64,000 bases of DNA from Lentzea guizhouensis. GTDB lineage: Bacteria; Actinomycetota; Actinomycetes; Mycobacteriales; Pseudonocardiaceae. Positions 56,101 to 64,000 of the stretch are shown here, in pieces. How positions within the stretch are numbered: position 1 is the first letter of the stretch; each line of letters opens with the position of its first letter. A program made the translations under genes and the position numbers. A model generated the notes under the pieces. That model was not told where the DNA came from. It saw nothing but the letters and a program-made list of their open reading frames with translations, and ran no database searches. The stretch covers positions 4,588,001 to 4,652,000 of the forward strand of contig NZ_CP016793.1 of assembly GCF_001701025.1 (NCBI RefSeq), written 5' to 3'.

Positions 56101-56395
56101 AGTCGACTCGCGCGCGGAACGCGTTGAAGGGCTGGTCACCGCAGGTGTGCGTGATCCTCGCGCCGAACACGTCGGTCCACCCGTCAGCGTTGTACTCGAC
56201 GCGGTCGACGGTGAAGTCGGACGTGTCGTCGCGGCAGCCGAAGCCGCGGGCGACGACCTTGACCGTCTCGTCGTGGTACGAGCCGGCCGTGATCAGCTGT
56301 CCGTCGTGCCGCGACAGCTCGACCAGGACGTACTCGGCCTGGCCGTGCTCGGCGTGGATCCTGAGGGTGCCGAGATCGGCGCGCGATGAGTGGTT
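56090..56395 (-). pseudogene. C-terminal remnant of a secreted hypothetical protein
   Basis: About 100 codons resembling the C-terminal half of an actinomycete secreted beta-rich protein (GFGCRDDTSDFTVDRVEY ... DVFGARITHTCGDQPFNAF), including its conserved Cys pair. No start codon or N-terminus with signal peptide is present upstream; the reading frame there runs into sequence antisense to the DoxX-like gene. I consider it 5'-truncated. Confidence 0.5.
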
Positions 56396-56430
56396 CTGCT
56401 CAGCCGACCGGCGACCGCGGCGGTGGAACC

Positions 56431-56775
56431 TCAGCGGTCGAGGAACAGCAGCGTGATCAGCAACCCGAGCAGCACCAGGTCGAGCACCACGCCGGTCTGC
56501 TTCGAGTCGTACCGCAGCCGGGTGATCGTCGCGCCGACCATCAGCAGCCCCAGGCCCACCGTCGCCGCGTGCGCCACCCACTCCCAGGTGAACGAACCGA
56601 TGACCAGGCCGGCCGCACCCGCCCACTCCAGCGCGCCGATGGTGCGCCAGAGCGTCGCGCTCATCCGGAAGTGGTCGCGGACCTCGATCGACTTCCGCGC
56701 GCCCACGAGCTTGCCGGCACCGGTCGCGACGAACAGGACGGCCAGCACGAGCGACAGCGCGGTGGTCAACGTCAT
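56431..56775 (-). CDS. DoxX-like membrane protein
   Basis: 114 residues with four membrane helices (LSLVLAVLFVATGAGKLVG; TIGALEWAGAAGLVIGSF; AATVGLGLLMVGATITRL; LDLVLLGLLITLLFL), the DoxX/DoxX-like layout. ATG 56775 (MTLTTALSLVLAV) is selected: TATGCT ends six bases upstream, indicating a leaderless transcript, and longer frames would run into the ileS T-box. It is divergent from ileS. Function in the envelope or redox balance is presumed for the family. Confidence 0.85.
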   Translation of the reverse strand: MTLTTALSLVLAVLFVATGAGKLVGARKSIEVRDHFRMSATLWRTIGALEWAGAAGLVIGSFTWEWVAHAATVGLGLLMVGATITRLRYDSKQTGVVLDLVLLGLLITLLFLDR

Positions 56776-56821
56776 CGCGCGAGCATACGGTTTGCGCCCA
56801 CCCGTTACCCTGTAACCACAG

Positions 56822-57020
56822 GCACCGATCCGGCCATCACCGGGGAGCCTCCGGAAGAACAGGTCCTGCGGGATCCCAGTAGAACCGGACGGGACCGGCC
56901 CGTCACAGCCGAAGAACGAGCGGCTCGCCGTCACAGGCGGGCAAGCGGGGTGGTACCGCGGCTCGCCGAGCCACATCGGCGTGTCGTCCTCGCGTGTGTC
57001 GCATCTGACCGCGAGGAGCA
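56822..57020 (+). ncRNA. T-box riboswitch controlling ileS (translational type)
   Basis: Leader with an ultrashort stem I typical of actinobacterial ileS T-boxes. The specifier loop carries ATC at 56836-56838 (Ile) between CCGG arms, and the T-box core is GGGTGGTACCGCGG at 56948-56961, whose TGGT pairs with the tRNA ACCA end. Downstream, CCTCGCG (56988) pairs perfectly with CGCGAGG (57010-57016), hiding the GAGGAG ribosome binding site. Uncharged tRNA-Ile should open it, raising IleS synthesis. Confidence 0.9.
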
Positions 57021-57026
57021 GTGGAG

Positions 57027-60122
<3,096 letters not shown>

Positions 60123-60135
60123 TGTCGTGGTAGCG

Positions 60136-60172
60136 GGGGCCGTTTTCGGAGATCTCACCCGGAAACGGCCCC
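60136..60172 (+). terminator. Terminator hairpin after ileS
   Basis: GGGGCCGTTTTCGG pairs with CCGGAAACGGCCCC (one G-U), 14 bases after the ileS stop. Confidence 0.75.
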
Positions 60173-60249
60173 TCGTCGCGTCCGAGGCAGAAAATTGTCA
60201 GACCCCCTCGCTACGGTCGAACCAGACCAAACGAGCGAAGGGATCGACC

Positions 60250-61185
60250 ATGGTCAAGTCTGGGGGATGGCGCGTTCTGGTGGGCGCCTTGGTGGGCGCT
60301 GTGGTGCTGTCGGCGGTGGCACCTGTTGCGGCGCATGCCGAACCGGCCGCGTGCGAGCGGTGGGAGGAGTCGGCGCTGCCGGTACCGGACGCGGTGCGCG
60401 GCGTCGGCGTGGTGGGCGCCGCGGGTGCGTTCGCGGTGGGCAACGGCGGGTTCAAGGACATCGACGGCACCGTGGTCCTGATCTGGAAGGCGGGCCAGCT
60501 CTTCGACCAGTTGTCGTTCTCCCGCAACCCGGTCTCCGCGGCCGACGTGAACTCGTCCGGCGCGGTGATCCTGACGTCGTACCTGTTCCCGGCGGCGGCG
60601 CGGTACGAGGACGGCCGGTACACGACGCTGACCGGCCACCAGGGCGAGACGAGAGTGGAGGCGCTCGACCTGAACGAGCGCGGCGACGTGCTCGGCCGCT
60701 CCGAGGGCAAGCCGGTCGTCTGGCCGGCCGGCTCCGGCGAAGCGCAACCGGTACCGGGCACCGACGCGTCCTGGACCCCGATCGGCATCACCGACGACGG
60801 CACCGTCCTGGCCTCCTCCGCCTCGGGCACCTTCTGGTTCGGCGCAGCCGGCCCGGTCCGCCTGGCCGAAGCGGACGAGGTGACGGCGGTCCGCGGCTCG
60901 CACGCCGTGGGCAGGTCGGGCGCGAAGATCTCGCGCTGGGACTCCTCCGGCCAGCCGAGCGCCTCCTACGCCGACGCCGAAGAGGCCCTGGACGTGAACT
61001 CGCACGGCCACCTGCTGGGCACGGTCCGCGGCAGCACCGCGGTCTGGTCCGACCCGGACCGCTACGCACCTCTCAACACCAGCGCCCGCTTCGGCTCGCT
61101 GACCGACGACGGCGACGCGTACGGCACGGTCGTGCTCGACTCGTGGAACTCGTACCCGGTGGTGCTGCGGTGCGCGGCGGGGTGA
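60250..61185 (+). CDS. Secreted hypothetical protein, beta-propeller-like (paralogue 1)
   Basis: 311 residues with a signal peptide (VLVGALVGAVVLSAVAPVAAHA). The mature part has repeated short segments ending in patterns such as ALDLNERGDVLGRSEG, IGITDDGTVLASS, ALDVNSHGHLLGTVRGSTAVW and LTDDGDAYGTVV. These resemble the 'hypothetical extracellular repeat' of propeller-like proteins, where each blade has N-x-x-G-x-V/L-x-G. Two Cys residues near the ends could form a disulfide. AAGGGA precedes the ATG. A TTGTCAGACCCCCT word lies 55 bases upstream. Its paralogue lies downstream. Confidence 0.8.
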   Translation: MVKSGGWRVLVGALVGAVVLSAVAPVAAHAEPAACERWEESALPVPDAVRGVGVVGAAGAFAVGNGGFKDIDGTVVLIWKAGQLFDQLSFSRNPVSAADVNSSGAVILTSYLFPAAARYEDGRYTTLTGHQGETRVEALDLNERGDVLGRSEGKPVVWPAGSGEAQPVPGTDASWTPIGITDDGTVLASSASGTFWFGAAGPVRLAEADEVTAVRGSHAVGRSGAKISRWDSSGQPSASYADAEEALDVNSHGHLLGTVRGSTAVWSDPDRYAPLNTSARFGSLTDDGDAYGTVVLDSWNSYPVVLRCAAG

Positions 61186-61746
61186 ACGCGCACGGCTGAC
61201 CGCGGCGCCGGCCGCCGCTTTGGCGCGCCGGGCTCGTAGCCGCGGCTGTTCGGTGTGGTTCGGAGGCGGGCGAGGCCATCGGCTCGGGGGTGACGGTGGC
61301 CCGGCCCGGCCGGGCCTGCTGGCCCGCCTGCCTGCACAGCACGGCGATGCGATGCGATGCGATGCGTTGTACGGCACCGCATCGCGCGGTACGGCACGGC
61401 TCGGCGTTGCACGGCACCGGACGAGATCGCGCTGCATCCGCACCGCACCGCGTCATGCCGCCGCGGCTCTGCTGGTTCTCGTCGGTCATGCCGAGCGACG
61501 TGAACTCCTCCGCACCCGCGCGTCCCGTCACCAACGCGTCCACCGGCGAGTTGCTCGCCGTCGGTGGCGTCCGCCGATGCCATTCGCCGACGCCAGCAGC
61601 CGCCAAGCACCCGCGCCCGCCGAAGTCCCACCCACCAGCGTGCTCGCTGCCACTGGCGAGCCATCACCGGCGCCCGACCACGGCGCCACACCCGGTCCGC
61701 GCGCAGTGCGCATGACCGGTCCGACACACAACTCTGGGGAACATCG
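61186..61746 (+). other. Gap between the two secreted paralogues
   Basis: 561 bases. It contains a pentamer microsatellite at 61344-61368, the surrounding ACGGCAC repeats, and short open stretches on both strands without domain resemblance. Possibly it contains decayed coding sequence; I cannot name any. Confidence 0.5.
61344..61368 (+). repeat. GCGAT pentamer tandem repeat
   Basis: Four GCGAT units followed by GCGTT. Non-coding microsatellite; slippage could vary its length. Confidence 0.85.
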
Positions 61747-62676
61747 ATGAAATCACTGCTGATCACGTCGTTGACCGCGCTCAGCCTGCTGACCCCCGCC
61801 ACCGCCCAGGCCGCCACCTGCACCTGGTCGACGACCGACCTCCCGCTACCCGCCGACACCCGCCTCTCGCTGATCACGGGCGGCGCCGACGACGGCAGCT
61901 GGGTGCTGGGCTGGGGTGACTCCGCGGAGAAGGGGAACGTCCTGCTGCTGTGGCACCACGGCGAGGTGCTGGCCGAGCGGATCGGCGTCGGCGAGGTGCC
62001 GCACGACGTCGACGTCACCCGGACCGTCATCACCTCGGGCTCCGACGGCAGGGCGTGGCGGGGCAGCATGGGGCTGAACCCGTTGCCCGGAGCCAACTGG
62101 GCGTCGGCGGCCGCGATCAACCACTACGGCAGGATCGCCGGTCGGTCCGGTGGGTCGGTGGTGGTCTGGGGTGCGTCGGCCGATCCGCAGGCGATCGCGG
62201 GCACCGATGACGGTGGGACGTACCAGGTCGAGGACATCGACGACGAGGGGCGTGTCGGGGCGGCGCGGTACGGGGCGCAAGGGGAGGCGGTCCAGTCCTA
62301 CCTCTGGGACGCGGCCGGTACACGGAGCACCCTGCAGGCGCCGGAGGGGTACCGGCACACCGTGGTTCGCGCGGTGCGCAACGGGCAGGCGGTCGGGTTC
62401 GCCGCGAAGGACGGCTGGGCCGACCAGGTGGGTGTCGTGTGGGACGCGCAGGGTGTTGTCCGCGTGCTGCCCGGTGCTGCGGAGGCGGTGGACGTCAACG
62501 CCAAGGGGGATGTGGTGGGGACGACGACCAGCGGCTCGTCCGCGGTGTGGCGGCACAGCGGTCAGGTTGAGCCGTTGCCCGCAGGCATCTACGAGAAGTT
62601 CGCCGACACGGGTGCGTTGTACGGCCGCGTCTACCGTGACGGCACCTTCACGCCGTTCGAGGCGTACTGCGGCTGA
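61747..62676 (+). CDS. Secreted hypothetical protein, beta-propeller-like (paralogue 2)
   Basis: 309 residues. Signal peptide MKSLLITSLTALSLLTPATA, then a Cys (TCTWSTTDLPLP) and repeats like paralogue 1: AAAINHYGRIAGRSGG, EDIDDEGRVGAARYG, VRAVRNGQAVGFAAKDG, AVDVNAKGDVVGTTTSGSSAVW. It ends in EAYCG, a Cys near the C-terminus as in paralogue 1 (LRCAAG). A hairpin follows in the convergent gap. Function unknown; the two are tandem duplicates. Confidence 0.8.
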   Translation: MKSLLITSLTALSLLTPATAQAATCTWSTTDLPLPADTRLSLITGGADDGSWVLGWGDSAEKGNVLLLWHHGEVLAERIGVGEVPHDVDVTRTVITSGSDGRAWRGSMGLNPLPGANWASAAAINHYGRIAGRSGGSVVVWGASADPQAIAGTDDGGTYQVEDIDDEGRVGAARYGAQGEAVQSYLWDAAGTRSTLQAPEGYRHTVVRAVRNGQAVGFAAKDGWADQVGVVWDAQGVVRVLPGAAEAVDVNAKGDVVGTTTSGSSAVWRHSGQVEPLPAGIYEKFADTGALYGRVYRDGTFTPFEAYCG

Positions 62677-62681
62677 ACCAA

Positions 62682-62707
62682 GTGCCCCGCACCCCGTGCC
62701 GGGGCAC
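62682..62707. terminator. Bidirectional terminator hairpin
   Basis: GTGCCCCG and CGGGGCAC pair perfectly around a ten-base loop between the convergent genes ending at 62676 and 62718. Confidence 0.75.
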
Positions 62708-62717
62708 CTGCGCGTGA

Positions 62718-63176
62718 TCAGGCGCGCTGCCGTTGCCGCATGAGCAGTCCGAACGCCCGTCGCACCAGCCGCACCCACGGTGACCACCTGGCCGGTGCGG
62801 CGGGCTCCCGGCCCGCGGCTCGTTCGCAGCCGTCGAGGAAGTCCTCCAGGCACGCGTCGTGCAGCCAGCGGATCACCAACGCCCACTGCAGCCGTCTCGC
62901 GAGGGCGAAGCGGCCGATCAGCTCGTGGGTCAGCACGGTGCCCGACGCGGACAGGGTGTGCGTGCCGTCGCGGTCGCTGAACTCGAACGTGATCGACGAA
63001 CCCGGCACGTACTCCGTGCAGTGGTAGCGGATCGGACCGTGGCCGCCGTCCGCGCCGACGCCGAGCGGGCGGTCGAACTCCTGCCTGCCCCAGGCGGGCG
63101 GCCAGAGCTCCTGGATGCGGTCGACGAACGGGCCGGCCGGCACGCCGAGGTCGCGCGAGTGCACGTTCCTGATCAT
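62718..63176 (-). CDS. SRPBCC-fold protein
   Basis: 152 residues of the START/SRPBCC-like type: MIRNVHSRDLGVPAGPFVDRIQEL opens like polyketide-cyclase/dehydrase-type proteins, with beta strands IRYHCTEYVPGSSITFEF and HTLSASGTVLTHEL. ATG 63176 follows GGAGGGG at good spacing; an ATG 15 bases further up is possible. It is divergent from a TetR gene, with a palindrome between, so it is probably the regulator's main target. Ligand unknown. Confidence 0.82.
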   Translation of the reverse strand: MIRNVHSRDLGVPAGPFVDRIQELWPPAWGRQEFDRPLGVGADGGHGPIRYHCTEYVPGSSITFEFSDRDGTHTLSASGTVLTHELIGRFALARRLQWALVIRWLHDACLEDFLDGCERAAGREPAAPARWSPWVRLVRRAFGLLMRQRQRA

Positions 63177-63213
63177 GGTGAGCCCCTCCATGCGGTGCCG
63201 TGTGTTCTCGGAA

Positions 63214-63229
63214 CATACGGTAGCGTATG
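63214..63229. promoter_or_regulatory. TetR-type operator palindrome
   Basis: CATACG-GTAG-CGTATG lies between the divergent SRPBCC and TetR genes, six bases before the TetR start. It overlaps -10-like TACGGT and TAGCGT words. Confidence 0.6.
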
Positions 63230-63234
63230 GAACT

Positions 63235-63774
63235 GTGGTGCGGAGGACTCGTGACGACTGGACTGAGAAAGCGCTGAGAGCGTTGGCGGAAGGCGGGTTG
63301 AGCGCCGTCGCGATCGAGCCGCTCGCGGCGCGGGAGGGTGCCACCAAGGGCAGCGTCTACCACCACTTCAAGAGCCAGAAGGACTTGCTCAAGGCCACCG
63401 TCGAGCGGTGGGAGCGGGAGCACACCGAGAAGGTCATCGAGCTGGTCGAGGCGGAGCTGACGCCGGAGGCCAAGCTCAGGACGTTGTTCGCGACCGTGCT
63501 CGACCGCACGCGCAAGGGGTCGGTCGAGATGGCGTTGCAGGCCGGTGCCGACGACGAGGTGATCGCGCCGGTTCTGCTGCGCGTCACCAAGAAGCGGCTC
63601 GCCTACCTCGCCGTGTTGTTCGAGCAGCTCGGGTTCGACGCGGAGCACGCCAGGAAACGGGCGTTGATCGCGTTCAGCCTCTACCTCGGCCAGGCGCAGA
63701 TGTGGCAGACGCTGCCCGGCCTCGTCGAACCGGTGCTCGACGAGGCGGTCGAGGTGCTCGTGCGGCGGGACTAG
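63235..63774 (+). CDS. TetR/AcrR family transcriptional regulator
   Basis: 179 residues. The N-terminal helix-turn-helix is TEKALRALAEGGLSAVAIEPLAAREGATKGSVYHHFKSQKDLLKA, a full TetR HTH ending in the usual YHHFxSKxxL pattern. A helical ligand domain follows. GTG 63235 (VVRRTRDDW) is chosen; GTG 63238 is also possible. Neither has an SD sequence. It likely represses itself and the divergent SRPBCC gene through the palindrome. Its stop overlaps the convergent gene's stop by four bases. Confidence 0.9.
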   Translation: MVRRTRDDWTEKALRALAEGGLSAVAIEPLAAREGATKGSVYHHFKSQKDLLKATVERWEREHTEKVIELVEAELTPEAKLRTLFATVLDRTRKGSVEMALQAGADDEVIAPVLLRVTKKRLAYLAVLFEQLGFDAEHARKRALIAFSLYLGQAQMWQTLPGLVEPVLDEAVEVLVRRD

Positions 63775-64000
63775 GGCAGCTGGATGTGCCGGACGACGAG
63801 GGCGCCGAACGTCAGCGGCTGCCAGGTCGGCGGCCGGAAGATCCGACACACCAACGAGAACGCGGCGGCGAACGCGGGCAGCGTGCGGCCGTACTGCACG
63901 AACGCGCGCACCTCCGGCGGTGCGGAGAAGCGGTCGGAGACCAGCGGGATCGGGGCGAGGCCGTCCCGCACGGGGTCGGCGCCGGGTAGCGCAACAACGA
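63771..64000 (-). CDS. Unidentified protein, C-terminal part only
   Basis: About 75 codons before the stop, cut by the window edge. The sequence includes LPGADPVRDGLAPIPLVSDRF and ends in TFGALVVRHIQLP, consistent with a soluble protein C-terminus. Too little is visible to assign a family. Its stop overlaps the TetR stop. Confidence 0.55.
   Translation of the reverse strand, partial: VVALPGADPVRDGLAPIPLVSDRFSAPPEVRAFVQYGRTLPAFAAAFSLVCRIFRPPTWQPLTFGALVVRHIQLP

Noticed and set aside
61290..61715. Possible third secreted paralogue in the 61.2-61.7 kb gap
   Set aside because: Short stretches such as SDVNSSAP look vaguely similar but there is no signal peptide and no continuous repeat pattern.

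Overview
High-GC (about 70%) actinobacterial chromosome. GTG and TTG starts are common, neighbouring genes often overlap by 1-8 bases, and many starts look leaderless. A meso-DAP-type MurE, MraZ, SepF, Wag31 and an actinobacterial translational ileS T-box fit a member of the Pseudonocardiaceae (Actinosynnema/Saccharothrix/Lentzea-like). That placement is inferred from gene content only. No tRNA, rRNA, CRISPR array or transposase gene was seen.

Left part (1-27.5 kb): a minus-strand run parA - nei - P450 - pyrD (pyrD cut by the window edge) faces a methyltransferase. Then comes an array of five RNA polymerase sigma factor genes (4.4-8.5 kb), four of them close paralogues of the SigD/ShbA group, with a second methyltransferase translationally coupled to the first. 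A divergent glutamine-synthetase-like / amidohydrolase pair resembles a split FluG. dinB follows, under a perfect LexA box. Next are a partly degenerate AbiEi-like gene with a C-rich tail, a hypothetical protein, an M48 protease homologue with a damaged zinc motif, a secreted subtilase, a PhoD phosphatase, a DUF3040 protein and a MoxR-DUF58-transglutaminase operon whose DUF58 gene has a frameshift.

Centre (27.8-55.3 kb): the division and cell wall (dcw) cluster: mraZ, rsmH, ftsL/ftsI (read as one frame here), murE, murF, mraY, murD, ftsW, murG, murC, ftsQ, ftsZ, pgeF, yggS, sepF, yggT and wag31. Four 10-bp-spaced MraZ boxes overlap the mraZ promoter. Between ftsI and murE sits a 7.6-kb block on the opposite strand: a secreted glycosyl-hydrolase-like protein, a 1730-residue STAND-ATPase / WD40 / Roc-GTPase / TIR protein, and a universal stress protein. 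The giant protein is the best candidate here for an undescribed immune-type system.

Right part (55.3-64 kb): a small membrane protein, two gene remnants that look like a deletion scar, a DoxX-like protein, ileS with a T-box leader and an SD-sequestering hairpin, two tandem secreted paralogues, an SRPBCC protein divergent from a TetR regulator with an operator-like palindrome, and the end of an unidentified gene.

Three places look like single-base indels or reading-frame anomalies in normally conserved genes (DUF58, ftsL/ftsI, ftsZ), all in G/C-rich stretches. This suggests consensus errors in the assembly and should be weighed before biology is inferred from them.
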